A stretch of DNA of 64,000 nt from Leucobacter edaphi (GCF_016522535.1 NZ_JAEHOI010000007.1:141336-205335), one strand, 5' to 3'. Positions 16,736 to 27,485 are shown, counted from the first letter of the stretch. Made by a program: numbers and translations. The notes: generated by a model not told the origin, from the sequence alone.

Positions 16736-18742
16736 CTACGCCCCGAGACGGCTCCGTCGACGCGCCCGCGCGGCGCCCGCGAGGGAGATCGCGGCCGCGC
16801 CCGCGGCAATCAGAGCGACCGCTCCTGCTCCCGCGAACTCGTGCATCGGCGCGGAACCGCCCGTCCGTGCGAGCGTGCCAGAGGGGTGCGCGCCGGAGCC
16901 GCCCCCTGGTGTCGATCCCGGCCCGCTCGCGCCGGGTGGTCCGTCGCCACCGTTGCCGCCGTTCCCGACGTTCCCCCCGGTGCCGTTCCCCCCAGTTCCC
17001 GGCTGGGACGGCCGTGCTCCAGTGAACGCCACCTCGGCCTTTCCGGAGACCGCATCCATATCGAGCGGATTGCCGTCCGTTGAAGCGGGAAGCCCCGAGA
17101 CGGACACCTCGAATCGTTGTGCGCCCTGGGTGACCTGCCGGGTGAAGCTGAAACTGCGGGACGCACCGGGAAGGAGCAGCGAGCCCTGAGCGGCTTTCTC
17201 GGTGCTCGTGCCCGCCCGGGACGGGTGAGCCTCAGCCGACACCCCGGCGAGCGGGACTGCGCCCGAGTTCCTGACAGTGACCGTGATTTTCGCGGTCGAA
17301 CCCAAGGGGAGCGTTCCTTGCGCCGAGATACCGTCGACCTCTGCGGTTGCCTGCACATCGGGGGTACCCGTGATCGACATACGGAGTCCCGCGAAGCCGC
17401 CCGCCGTGTTCCATTCGGTACCTGCCGCGCGGTTGAGTGTGACTCGCAGGCTGGGGGATTCGGCGGCGGCGACGCACGTGTCGCCGTGGGCTCGCGCGGC
17501 GTTCGAGGCGAGCAGCGCTTGGGCGAGGTTCAGGGTGCCAAAGATGCCACCCTCGCACTCGGAGGAGCCCCAGATATCCGTCGCCGGTGCGGGTGGGCTG
17601 CCCGTTCCGGGGGCCGTCGTCGGGCTTCCCGCGAGGGTCTCGGTGCGCGCCGCGAAGTCGATGGTCGAGCCCGCCGTGAGATAGGAGTATGAGATGCCTG
17701 ATGCGTTCAGCCCATCGAACGTGGTCTGGCGCAGGTCGAAGGCGCTGACGCCGAGAGCCCCGACCACGCGCCCGGTCCGCGCGGCCCGGTCGACCACGAG
17801 CGCCGTGTTCTCCTCGACCCCGAATGCCCGATCCTGCTTGCGATCCATGGCGAGGCGCACGATCCTGGGCTGGCGATCGCGACGCGCGAAGTGCGAGTCG
17901 ATGAGGCCCTCGGAGAAGAAAGCGAAGCCGCCGGCTGGTACGTAACCGAGTCGATCGTCGTCGAAGGAGCCGGGCGACGCGCCGTCGCGCCACGACGGGT
18001 AGGGCTCGCCGCCCGTGATCATACCTGGGCCCTGCTGGATCGCGAGCCCTGCGCTCGAGCCGGCGGAGACGCCGCCGCCGTCGACGACCCGGCGCATCGC
18101 CGCGAGCGCGGGGGTATCAGCGCAGGAGGTGACGTTGAGGCTGGAGGGGTCCGGGCCGGAGCAGGTCATGAGGGCGCGCACGTAGCGGGACTGGTCGCCG
18201 CCGCCGAAGTAGATCGCGTCCGATTGCTCGATCTGTGCGACGACCTCGGGGTGTGCGGCGTTCTTCGCGGTGTACGGGTCGCCGGGGTAGTCGGGGTTCG
18301 GGTTCTGGTCGATGGGCACCGCGTACACCTCTACGCCGTGCGTCCGGAACCAGTCACCGTAGTAGATGCCGTTCGCGGTGGCGTTGTCGTATTCCTCGCC
18401 GTCGGAGGCCTCAGTCGCGTTCGGGGCGGGCTCGGATCCCGCGGTGACGATCGCGATTCGGGGACTCTTCCCCTCCGCGTGGGCCTTCGCGAGGTCGACG
18501 ATTTCCTGGATGATCGCCTCGCTCGTCGGATCCTTCGGCTCGATGCCGCCACCGATCAGGACCGTATAGCCTCCTGGAAGCGGGCCCGACTGCGTCACCT
18601 GCGCCGTTGGGACCGCGGGAGCCGCCTGGCCTTCCTCAGCGTGGGCTGCCGCGGTCGGCAGGCCGATCCCTCCCGCGAGGAGGGCGGCGCTCAGCAGGAG
18701 AGCGCTGGGGCGACGGCGGCGGGGTGAGGTGAGTGAGGTCAT
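16736..18742 (-). CDS. Secreted, cell-wall-anchored S51-family peptidase (cyanophycinase-like) with LAxTG sorting signal
   Basis: The 668-aa precursor has an N-terminal signal peptide (Arg-rich start, hydrophobic core, AHA-EE near residue 34). The S51 domain follows at about 55-440: VLIGGGIEPKDP, YFGGGDQSRYV at 188-198, nucleophile Ser230 in AGSSAGL, LIDSHFARRDRQPRIVRL and FGVEENTALVVD. A domain of about 120 residues (CARDB-like, adhesion/stalk) comes next, then a Gly/Asn/Pro-rich linker. The C-terminus is a sorting signal: LARTGG near residue 624, a hydrophobic helix and RARRRSRLGA. LAxTG is the motif known for class E sortases. It is paralogous to the cytosolic S51 gene downstream. An operator-like site lies 83-96 bases upstream of the start. 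Likely role: peptide degradation at the cell surface. Confidence 0.88.
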   Translation of the reverse strand: MTSLTSPRRRRPSALLLSAALLAGGIGLPTAAAHAEEGQAAPAVPTAQVTQSGPLPGGYTVLIGGGIEPKDPTSEAIIQEIVDLAKAHAEGKSPRIAIVTAGSEPAPNATEASDGEEYDNATANGIYYGDWFRTHGVEVYAVPIDQNPNPDYPGDPYTAKNAAHPEVVAQIEQSDAIYFGGGDQSRYVRALMTCSGPDPSSLNVTSCADTPALAAMRRVVDGGGVSAGSSAGLAIQQGPGMITGGEPYPSWRDGASPGSFDDDRLGYVPAGGFAFFSEGLIDSHFARRDRQPRIVRLAMDRKQDRAFGVEENTALVVDRAARTGRVVGALGVSAFDLRQTTFDGLNASGISYSYLTAGSTIDFAARTETLAGSPTTAPGTGSPPAPATDIWGSSECEGGIFGTLNLAQALLASNAARAHGDTCVAAAESPSLRVTLNRAAGTEWNTAGGFAGLRMSITGTPDVQATAEVDGISAQGTLPLGSTAKITVTVRNSGAVPLAGVSAEAHPSRAGTSTEKAAQGSLLLPGASRSFSFTRQVTQGAQRFEVSVSGLPASTDGNPLDMDAVSGKAEVAFTGARPSQPGTGGNGTGGNVGNGGNGGDGPPGASGPGSTPGGGSGAHPSGTLARTGGSAPMHEFAGAGAVALIAAGAAAISLAGAARARRRSRLGA

Positions 18743-18824
18743 CGGTGCTCCGGCTCTTCATCGAGGTGGGATCTGGCGCCATGCGAGATCAAGTTTTCAT
18801 GAGCGCGCTATTTCACGCAAGACA

Positions 18825-18838
18825 GAAATGAACGTTTC
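18825..18838. promoter_or_regulatory. Candidate RpiR operator, site 2 (between wall-anchored S51 gene and rpiR)
   Basis: GAAATGAACGTTTC matches site 1 in 12 of 14 positions and sits in the divergent promoter region of the secreted S51 peptidase and the RpiR regulator. It could control both, including autoregulation. Confidence 0.7.
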
Positions 18839-18874
18839 AGGGCGGGGGACAGTGATCAGCGGGGCGCGGATTGC

Positions 18875-18880
18875 TAGACT
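18875..18880 (+). promoter_or_regulatory. Candidate -10 of the RpiR gene
   Basis: TAGACT lies 90 bases before the ATG at 18971, in a short AT-richer stretch. No convincing -35 is seen. Confidence 0.3.
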
Positions 18881-18970
18881 CGCGAAATCTGAGAGTCGCC
18901 GCCGACGAGATGGCGTGCCGGGCCTCGGAGGAGATCTTCGACCGGGAGGCCGTCGACCGGAGGGAAGCAG

Positions 18971-19879
18971 ATGAAGAGCGAAGCATCGGTGCGAACCGGC
19001 CACGAAACCGCGATTGGCGCGGAGGACGACTCCGTCGCCACGCGGATCCGAGAGCGCATGGGCGACTGCAGCCCCGCCGAGCGCAAGGTGGCGAGGGCCC
19101 TCCTCGCGGCCTATCCCGTAGCCGGATTTGAGACGGTCGCTGGCCTTGCCGAGCTTGCAGAGGTGAGCGGCGCGACGGTCGTGCGCTTTACAACTCGGCT
19201 CGGCTACAGCGGCTTTCCCGACTTCCAGCGCGCGCTGCGCGAGGAACTCGAGCAGCGGAGCGCGTCGCCCTCCTCGCTCTATGGACGCACGGGGATCGCG
19301 GCGAGGCCCGCGGCCCCGGGTGACCTCGCTGCCCTTGCCGAGGCCCCGGCCGAGGACCTTCGGGCGACGTTCGGCGGGCTGAGCGACCACGACTTCGAAA
19401 CGACCGTGCGCGCGCTCGCCGACCCCAAGCGGCGGATCTGGCTCGTGGGTGGACGCTACAGCGGGTTCCTCGCCCAGTACCTCTCTGCGAGCCTCGAGCA
19501 GCTGCGGCCCGGGGTGCGCATGGTGCCGCAGATGGCGAGCCTCCGCGGGGCGGCGCTCGGCGGTTTTGATGCGAAGGATGTGCTGATCGCCTTTGATTTC
19601 CGCCGCTACGAGACGGAGACGCGGCGGATCGTGCAACTCGCGCGCTCTCGGAAGTCGACGGTCGTGCTTGTCACCGATCGCTGGGTCTCGCCGTGCGCCG
19701 GTGACGCCGACACTGTGCTCACGAGCGTTGCTGCCGAGCGCGGTCCCTTCGACTCGGTTGTTCCCGTGATGGCGCTGATCGAGGCGCTGTTCGAGGCGAC
19801 GCTCGCCCGGATCGGTGAGCCGGCGCGGGCGCGCATTGAACGTATCGAGCAGACCGTGCAGGGGCTCGAGCTGATCTGA
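18971..19879 (+). CDS. RpiR/MurR-family transcriptional regulator (HTH + SIS domain)
   Basis: This 302-aa regulator has an N-terminal HTH_6 domain at about residues 22-95 (SPAERKVARALLAAYP, then ELAEVSGATVVRFTTRLGYSGFPDFQRALREEL). A SIS domain follows at about 125-270 (RRIWLVGGRYSGFLAQYL and KSTVVLVTDRW). SIS domains usually bind phosphosugars, but RpiR proteins next to peptide or amino-acid genes also exist. GGAGGG lies 9 bases before the ATG. It is divergent from the wall-anchored S51 gene and upstream of the M20 peptidase. The three GAAAT-N4-(A/G)TTTC sites nearby are the natural candidates for its binding sites. Confidence 0.9.
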   Translation: MKSEASVRTGHETAIGAEDDSVATRIRERMGDCSPAERKVARALLAAYPVAGFETVAGLAELAEVSGATVVRFTTRLGYSGFPDFQRALREELEQRSASPSSLYGRTGIAARPAAPGDLAALAEAPAEDLRATFGGLSDHDFETTVRALADPKRRIWLVGGRYSGFLAQYLSASLEQLRPGVRMVPQMASLRGAALGGFDAKDVLIAFDFRRYETETRRIVQLARSRKSTVVLVTDRWVSPCAGDADTVLTSVAAERGPFDSVVPVMALIEALFEATLARIGEPARARIERIEQTVQGLELI

Positions 19880-19919
19880 GCACGACGCCCCTGCCCGCGG
19901 GTGTTCGCCGGAACCTCTA

Positions 19920-19933
19920 GAAATGTCTATTTC
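19920..19933. promoter_or_regulatory. Candidate RpiR operator, site 3 (M20 peptidase promoter)
   Basis: GAAATGTCTATTTC is the third copy of the GAAAT-N4-(A/G)TTTC pattern. It ends 2 bases before a good -35 hexamer of the M20 peptidase gene. Confidence 0.7.
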
Positions 19934-19935
19934 GA

Positions 19936-19965
19936 TTGACGATCCTCATCTGGTTGCTGTAATGA
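19936..19965 (+). promoter_or_regulatory. Candidate promoter of the M20 peptidase gene
   Basis: TTGACG (19936-19941) is followed after 18 bases by TAATGA (19960-19965). The spacing and -35 are good and the -10 is moderate. The operator abuts the -35 and the GTG start lies 28 bases downstream. Confidence 0.5.
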
Positions 19966-19993
19966 TTGTTGCAGAACCACTGAGGGGAGTCGC

Positions 19994-21163
19994 GTGCACA
20001 TCGACGTCACCGAGTTATTGCGCCGCGCCGAATGCGCGCGTGAGGCCTACGTCAGAGATCTCGCCGAACTGGTGTCGATCGATTCCGGATCGCTGGACCC
20101 CACAGGGGTGAATCGCGTCGCCGACGTCGTCAGCGTTCGTCTCGAGCGACTCGGCTTCGCCGTCGAGCGGGAGAACTCACCCGACCCGCGTTTCGGTGAC
20201 GTCGTCGTCGGACGCCGCAGCGGCTCCGGCGAGAGGCGCATCGTGCTGTTTGCGCACATGGATACCGTGTTCGAGCGCGGCGACGCCCGTGCTCGTCCGT
20301 TTCGGATCGACGAGCGCGGACACGGACGTGGCCCAGGCGTGACCGACGACAAGGCCGGCGTTGTGGCAGGTCTGCATGCAGCGCAACTTCTGATCGATGC
20401 GGGGATCGAAAACTACGGGGAACTCCTGCTCGTGTGCACGCCGGACGAGGAGATCGGTTCCCCCGTCGGCGGGCCAGCGCTGCAGCGGGTCGCCGACGGA
20501 GCCGATGCGGGCTTCAGTCTCGAATGCGCCCGCGAAAATGGGGACCTCGTGCTCGCCCGTAAGGGTGTCGTCGACTTGGAAGTCGAAGTGCGCGGCGTCG
20601 CGGCGCACTCGGGGATCGAGCCGGAGCGCGGCGCGCACGCGGGCCTCGAGGCGGCGCACCTCACGGTCTTCCTCCAGGAGCTCGCCGATCCGGCACGCGA
20701 GCTGACCGTGAATGTCGGCATGCTGCGGGCGGGCGAACGCACGAATATCGTGCCTGAGCGGGCCACCCTCACGATCGAGGTGCGGGCAACGCGCACCGAG
20801 GCGCTTGACGAGGCGATCGCCTCGATCCGAGATCGGCTCGAGTCACCGGTCGTCGCGGGGACGAGCATCCGGGTTCTCGCCGAGGAATCGTGCCCCCCGC
20901 TCGAGGAGACCGCCGCTGGGCGAAGGCTCGGGGGGTATGCGCAGGAAATCGCACGTGAACTGGGCTTCTATCCGGCACTTGCGCGCACCGGTGGGGTATC
21001 CGACGGCAATCGTGTCGCAGCCCTCGGAGTGCCGACGCTCGACGGTCTCGGCCCGGTCGGCGGGGGCGATCACAGCCCGAGCGAGTGGCTTGACCTGGAC
21101 TCGGTACCCGCGCGGGTCGCGCTACTCGCGGCACTCATCGACGCAGCGGCGACCCGGGACTGA
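19994..21163 (+). CDS. M20-family metallopeptidase (glutamate carboxypeptidase / CPG2-like)
   Basis: This 389-aa zinc peptidase has the ligands in LFAHMDTV near residue 86, the bridging Asp in GPGVTDDKAG near 117, the PDEEIGS pair (catalytic Glu and zinc Glu) near 149, and the final His in GGGDHSPSEW near 357. A dimerisation domain occupies about residues 185-295. Carboxypeptidase-G2-like enzymes release C-terminal Glu/Asp-type residues from peptides or N-acyl amino acids. There is no signal peptide. The start is GTG at 19994, with a GAGGGGAG ribosome site. It carries operator site 3 in its promoter, so it likely belongs to the RpiR regulon and finishes degradation of imported peptides. The 3' end overlaps the convergent GNAT gene by 42 bases. 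Confidence 0.9.
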   Translation: MHIDVTELLRRAECAREAYVRDLAELVSIDSGSLDPTGVNRVADVVSVRLERLGFAVERENSPDPRFGDVVVGRRSGSGERRIVLFAHMDTVFERGDARARPFRIDERGHGRGPGVTDDKAGVVAGLHAAQLLIDAGIENYGELLLVCTPDEEIGSPVGGPALQRVADGADAGFSLECARENGDLVLARKGVVDLEVEVRGVAAHSGIEPERGAHAGLEAAHLTVFLQELADPARELTVNVGMLRAGERTNIVPERATLTIEVRATRTEALDEAIASIRDRLESPVVAGTSIRVLAEESCPPLEETAAGRRLGGYAQEIARELGFYPALARTGGVSDGNRVAALGVPTLDGLGPVGGGDHSPSEWLDLDSVPARVALLAALIDAAATRD

Positions 21164-21694
21164 ATCAGGAGCCGAAGCCAGGGGCTCGCGGAGCGGCGGA
21201 GTCGCGTAGGTCGACTCCTCGACGCCCGGCCGGTCTGCCGCATGTTGAATCGAGACGCGGACCATGCCCAGCCGCTCGCAAAGTGCCCGAGAGGGCTCAT
21301 TATCGGAGTCGGTTGTCGCGATAACTCGCGCGAAACCCCAGGTGTCACGCGCTGCATCGAGAATCGCTCTCACCGCCTCTGTTGCGAGTCCTTTACCCCC
21401 GAAGTCCGGATTGAAGACATATCCGATTTCAGCGCTGCCGTCGGAGAGCCAGACGAGCCCAACTTCGCCAACGACCTCAGAAGTTTCGAGCAGCTCGACG
21501 AGTAAGACGAGCTCGTCGCCGGGCCCGCAAAACTGCGCCCGGGCGTAGAGCGACAACTCGCTTGAGGTGTGCTCGAGCGTCCAAGTGCCCGCGCTCAGGT
21601 GCCGCGCCACGTCCGGTCGTGACCGGTAGGCGAAGACCGCTGCAACGTCTGATTCGCGAGGGCGTCTCAGTCGAAGTCGAGTCGTCTCGAACAT
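21122..21694 (-). CDS. GNAT-family N-acetyltransferase (RimJ/RimL type)
   Basis: This 190-aa protein has the RimJ/RimL pattern: FETTRLRLRRPRESDVAAVF at the start, GEVGLVWLSDGSAEIGYVFNPDFGGKGLATEAV around residues 80-112 (acetyl-CoA loop), and NEPSRALCERLGM near 130. The substrate is unknown; relatives acetylate ribosomal protein N-termini or small amines. I chose ATG at 21694, with AGGTGAG 7 bases upstream; an in-frame GTG lies at 21706. It converges on the M20 gene with a 42-base overlap. Confidence 0.85.
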   Translation of the reverse strand: MFETTRLRLRRPRESDVAAVFAYRSRPDVARHLSAGTWTLEHTSSELSLYARAQFCGPGDELVLLVELLETSEVVGEVGLVWLSDGSAEIGYVFNPDFGGKGLATEAVRAILDAARDTWGFARVIATTDSDNEPSRALCERLGMVRVSIQHAADRPGVEESTYATPPLREPLASAPDSVPGRRCVDECRE

Positions 21695-21731
21695 GCGCTC
21701 ACTCACCTGGGAATCACACCCGCGGCGGACC

Positions 21732-23677
<1,946 letters not shown>

Positions 23678-23729
23678 GCGGACCAGTCTAGTTCGCGCCG
23701 CTGACATGCACGCCGTCGCGGGGGATCGC

Positions 23730-24608
23730 TCAGAACACCATCGGCCGGTCGTACTCGTCCTCGAAGGTGTCGCCGAGGAGCGAGGGATCGATGTCGGCGA
23801 CGACGGGCACGTGGTCGCTCGGGGAGTCGCCCTTGCGCTCCTCGCGCTCGATGGAGGCGCCCGTGACGGCGTCGGCGAACGCGCGCGACCCCATGATGAA
23901 GTCGATGCGCATGCCCTCGTCCTTGGGGAAGCGGCCGGCCTTGTAATCCCAGAACGTGTAGCCCTCCGGCACGATCGGCCGTACGACGTCCTCGACGAGG
24001 CCCTCGAAGGAGGCGAACATCGAGCGCTCCTCGGGGGAGACGTGGGTCGAGCGCCCCACAGCGAAGCTCGGGTCGCCCATGTCGCCCTCGAGCGGCGCGA
24101 TGTTCCAGTCGCCCATCAGGGCGAGCGGCAGATCCGGATCCTCGTCGAGCCAGGCCTCCGTGCTCGTGCGGAGTGCGGTCAGCCAGTCGAGCTTGTAGGC
24201 GAGGTGGGGATCGTCGAGTGCGCGCCCGTTCGGCACGTAGAGGCTCCACAGGCGCAGGTCGCCGACGGTGACGCCGATCGCGCGCGCCTCGAGCGGCAGG
24301 CCGTTCGGTCCCTCGCCCTGCACCGCCTCCTGGCCCTTGATCGGCTTGCCGAAGCCGGGCATGCCGGGGAAGCTGCGCGCGACGTCGGTCATCTCGTGGC
24401 GGCTCGCGATCGCGACGCCGTTCCACTGATTGAGGCCGTGGATCTCCACCTGGTAGCCCGCCTGTTCGAACGCCTCGAGCGGGAACTGGTCCGGACGGCA
24501 CTTGATCTCCTGCATCGCGAGCACGTCGATGTCCTCGCGGACGAGCCAGTCGACGACACGGCCGAAGCGGGTGCGGATCGAGTTCACGTTCCAGGTGGCA
24601 ATGCGCAT
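23730..24608 (-). CDS. xth: Exodeoxyribonuclease III / AP endonuclease, copy 2
   Basis: This 292-aa enzyme is the more typical actinobacterial ExoIII: MRIATWNVNSIRTRF, DVLAMQEIKCRPDQFP (metal site), LWSLYVPNGR near residue 122, LMGDWNIAP near 164, MRIDFIMGS near 232 and SDHVPVVADI near 262. It shares the fold but little local sequence with copy 1 downstream. Two adjacent AP endonucleases may differ in preference, for example 3'-5' exonuclease versus AP cleavage. Confidence 0.94.
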   Translation of the reverse strand: MRIATWNVNSIRTRFGRVVDWLVREDIDVLAMQEIKCRPDQFPLEAFEQAGYQVEIHGLNQWNGVAIASRHEMTDVARSFPGMPGFGKPIKGQEAVQGEGPNGLPLEARAIGVTVGDLRLWSLYVPNGRALDDPHLAYKLDWLTALRTSTEAWLDEDPDLPLALMGDWNIAPLEGDMGDPSFAVGRSTHVSPEERSMFASFEGLVEDVVRPIVPEGYTFWDYKAGRFPKDEGMRIDFIMGSRAFADAVTGASIEREERKGDSPSDHVPVVADIDPSLLGDTFEDEYDRPMVF

Positions 24609-24671
24609 GGAGCCAGCCTAGCCGGGCGGGCTTTCAGCAAATTCCTAGTCGGAGTCTAAATCTGGACTGCT

Positions 24672-24677
24672 TATATT
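24672..24677 (+). promoter_or_regulatory. Candidate -10 upstream of the first LuxR/ATPase regulator
   Basis: TATATT lies in an AT-rich island (24655-24690) between divergent genes, 82 bases before the ATG. The nearby repeats AGTC and GACT around 24647-24668 may be part of an operator. No clear -35 is seen. Confidence 0.35.
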
Positions 24678-24758
24678 AATCATTGCGAATCGGATCAGAT
24701 CGAGTGAAAATAGGGGCATCCGGCCCGCCGCAGCGGGTGCCGGGTCGGGAGGTGCGTC

Positions 24759-27431
24759 ATGAACGACGCGAAGCGTGGTCAGGCCGAGCGGGCGCTCGAA
24801 CGGCGAGAGGTGCGCCTGCGCGCCGTCGCTGCGCTGCCCGCCCGCCTGGAACGCGTGACCCAGGCGGCACTGCCCGAGGGCTCGCTGACCGTTCTGATCG
24901 GCGAGCCGGGGACCGGGAAAGCGAGCCTCGCGGAGGCCGCGGCCCACTTGATCGGCGAGCGAACCGAGCACCCCACTGAGGTTGTGACGCTCCTCCCTCC
25001 CCGCGTCGCCGGGCAGCCCGCACCTATCTTCTCGCTCGTCGATCCCGCGGCCGAGGCGGATGGGGCATCCGGCCCGACCGCACGGGCCTCCGGTGCGGGC
25101 GTCGCCGCCGATGCCCGCCGCGTGCAGGACCACCTCGAGCGCCTCGCCGAGGGCCGGGCGCTCACGCTCGTCGTCCCGGACGCGGACGACGCAGATCCCC
25201 GTGATCTCGCGATCCTCGAGCGCATCATGACCGAAATTCAGCTCCGGATCCTGATCACCGCACGCCGGCAAACGCCCGCGGTCGCGCGGCTGCGACGCCT
25301 CGGGCACGGCTCGACGCTGTCGATCGGGCCGCTGTCGGAAGATGAGTCTGAACGCCTGCTCTGCGTGCTGCTCGGTGTCGAACGGATCGAAGGTGGCACG
25401 CTGCGACGCTGGGCCGAGGCCTGCGGGGGCAACTCCCACGGGCTTTCGATGCTCGCCGTCGCCGCCGATCAGGCGGGTCAGGTGCGGAGGGCGCGCGGTG
25501 CGGCGTGGGCGGCCGACGACGGGTCAGAAGCGGACGCCCCGCCCGAATACGCGTGGCTGATCAGGGAGAGTTGTTCCGCGGAGGAGTGGGAGCTCCTCGA
25601 GCGCATCGCGATCGCCGAGCCCGTCGGTGAACTCGCACTGCTGCGGGAACTCGGCTCCGCGACGCTCGGCGGACTGCTCGAGCGCGGACTCGTCGTTTCA
25701 CGTGACGTCGCCGGTATCGCTGTGCTGCGTTTGGCGCACAGGCTTCTGGGGGCGTCGATCCGGGCGGGCCTGCATCCGAGGAAGCGGCTCGCCCTCAACG
25801 ATGAGGCGTTTGCACTGCTTGCCCAGGGGTTGGAAGCGCGGACCGCCCCTGAGGACCCTGAGCGCCTGCAGCGGCTCGTCGGCTTCGGGCTCGCGGCAGG
25901 GCGGGATCTCCCGCTCGCGTGGCTGTGGGGAGCGTTCCGCGCGCAGGCCCGTGCCGTCGATGCGCGAGAGGGGCTCGGCATCGCTCTCGCCCTCGCCTCC
26001 CACCCTGAGGCAAACGACACACAGGTCGCAATGGGACTTGCCCGCGCGGCGCAGCTCGCCCGCAAGATCGGGGACTTCGAGCGACTGCGGGTGATCGTCG
26101 AGGCCGCCACCCGCATGATCGAGTCGGGCAGGATCACGGCGGTTGAGACCGCGGGAATCGCCGCCGCGCTCCAGACCGTGGTGATCGTCGAACGCGTCTG
26201 GACGGGCGGCTCTGTTGAGGCCGCGCTCACGGATCTTGACCAGCTGCGCGAATCGCTCCAGCCTGATCCCGTGGCGGAGGCCACCACGCGCAGCGGCGTG
26301 ATGATCGTTCTCAGCATGGTCGGGCGTGTGCGCGAGGCCTGGAGCGCGGCCCCGCGAGCCGAGCTCGCGCAGGATCTCCAGGTCGAGGTCGCGAACGCGC
26401 ACGGCCGGACGCTCCGGACCCTGTGCATGGTCCAGCGCGGTGAGATCGCGCAGGCCGTAGAGGAGTCGCTGCGCGCCCGAATGCTGAACGGACTCGGCCG
26501 CCGGATCGGGGCGGGGATCGGGGACCTCCTCGGCTTCGCCTGGTTCGTCGCGATGTGGGTGAGCGGCGACTCCGCTGGGACGCGCGAGGCCCTCGCGGAG
26601 CTGACCGTGGCGGCCGGCGCGCAGGAGGTCGGCGATCTCAGAGCCTCCGGGGTCGCGGAGTGCTGCGAGGTGCTCCTCGCGATCCAGGAGGGCCGCTGGG
26701 TCGACGCGGTCGACGCCGGCGAGCGGGCGGCCGATCGATTCGAGCGCGCGGACAGCTACGGGCTCGCTCCCTTCGTGCACGCGGCTCGCGCGCTCGCGCA
26801 GGCCGTCCTCGGCGAACGTGATGCCGCGGCCCGCTCGCTCCGGCGAGCCGCGGACCCGACTCCCGGTCTCGCGCAGGCCCTGTGCGGGGTGACGGAGCTG
26901 CTCACGCTGCGGGCGCGCCAGTGGCTCGAGGCGCCAGACACGCTCGCCATCGCGGAGCGGCTCGTCGCGCGATCCGAGGAGAGAGGGCACGCCTACGTCG
27001 AACTGCTGGCGAGACACTTCGTCGCCGCGGAACGCGGTTCCGTCCCGGCGGGCGATCTCGCCCGGATCCAGCAGCTCGCGATCCACATTGATGCGCCGCT
27101 CGGCGACGCAGTCGTCGCTCACGTCGAACGCCTGGCGCACGCCGCGCGCCCCGGAGACGACGACACCGAGCTTCGGGTGCTCGCCGAGCACGGTCTGTGG
27201 CTCCCGATCCCGTCGGCGTCGTCGCTCACTCCGCGCGAGCGGGAGATCGCCCTCCTCGCCGCGCTTGGGCACACGAGCCGCTTCATCTCGGAACGCCTGC
27301 ACATTTCGCCGCGCACGGTGGAGCGGCATCTCTCCAATCTGTTCGGAAAGCTCGGCGTCGAGCGCAGAGACGATCTCCGCGAGTGGGCACTGCGGGAGAG
27401 AATTCGGAGACACGCTGCGAAAAATGGGTAA
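24759..27431 (+). CDS. Large LuxR-family ATPase regulator 1
   Basis: This 890-aa regulator has an N-terminal AAA/STAND-type ATPase domain with Walker A GEPGTGKASL near residues 48-57 and a Walker-B-like LTLVVPDADDAD near 137. A long helical (TPR-like) middle region follows. The LuxR_C helix-turn-helix at about 822-885 reads SLTPREREIALLAALGHTSRFISERLHISPRTVERHLSNLFGKLG in two adjacent segments. GGGAGG lies 9 bases before the ATG. It is directly upstream of, and on the same strand as, a wall-anchored surface protein. A second regulator of the same architecture at 33326 has the same kind of neighbour. The signal sensed is unknown. Confidence 0.88.
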   Translation: MNDAKRGQAERALERREVRLRAVAALPARLERVTQAALPEGSLTVLIGEPGTGKASLAEAAAHLIGERTEHPTEVVTLLPPRVAGQPAPIFSLVDPAAEADGASGPTARASGAGVAADARRVQDHLERLAEGRALTLVVPDADDADPRDLAILERIMTEIQLRILITARRQTPAVARLRRLGHGSTLSIGPLSEDESERLLCVLLGVERIEGGTLRRWAEACGGNSHGLSMLAVAADQAGQVRRARGAAWAADDGSEADAPPEYAWLIRESCSAEEWELLERIAIAEPVGELALLRELGSATLGGLLERGLVVSRDVAGIAVLRLAHRLLGASIRAGLHPRKRLALNDEAFALLAQGLEARTAPEDPERLQRLVGFGLAAGRDLPLAWLWGAFRAQARAVDAREGLGIALALASHPEANDTQVAMGLARAAQLARKIGDFERLRVIVEAATRMIESGRITAVETAGIAAALQTVVIVERVWTGGSVEAALTDLDQLRESLQPDPVAEATTRSGVMIVLSMVGRVREAWSAAPRAELAQDLQVEVANAHGRTLRTLCMVQRGEIAQAVEESLRARMLNGLGRRIGAGIGDLLGFAWFVAMWVSGDSAGTREALAELTVAAGAQEVGDLRASGVAECCEVLLAIQEGRWVDAVDAGERAADRFERADSYGLAPFVHAARALAQAVLGERDAAARSLRRAADPTPGLAQALCGVTELLTLRARQWLEAPDTLAIAERLVARSEERGHAYVELLARHFVAAERGSVPAGDLARIQQLAIHIDAPLGDAVVAHVERLAHAARPGDDDTELRVLAEHGLWLPIPSASSLTPREREIALLAALGHTSRFISERLHISPRTVERHLSNLFGKLGVERRDDLREWALRERIRRHAAKNG

Positions 27432-27468
27432 TTTGCCCTGATCCCAGGGGGTGCGTGGAATTTTAGGC

Positions 27469-27485
27469 TCCGTTCAGGGAACGGA
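27469..27485. promoter_or_regulatory. Inverted repeat between LuxR-type regulator 1 and the surface protein
   Basis: TCCGTTC-AGG-GAACGGA is a perfect 7-bp inverted repeat in the 124-base gap. It could be the operator for the regulator or a short hairpin in the mRNA leader. The choice cannot be made from sequence alone. Confidence 0.45.
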
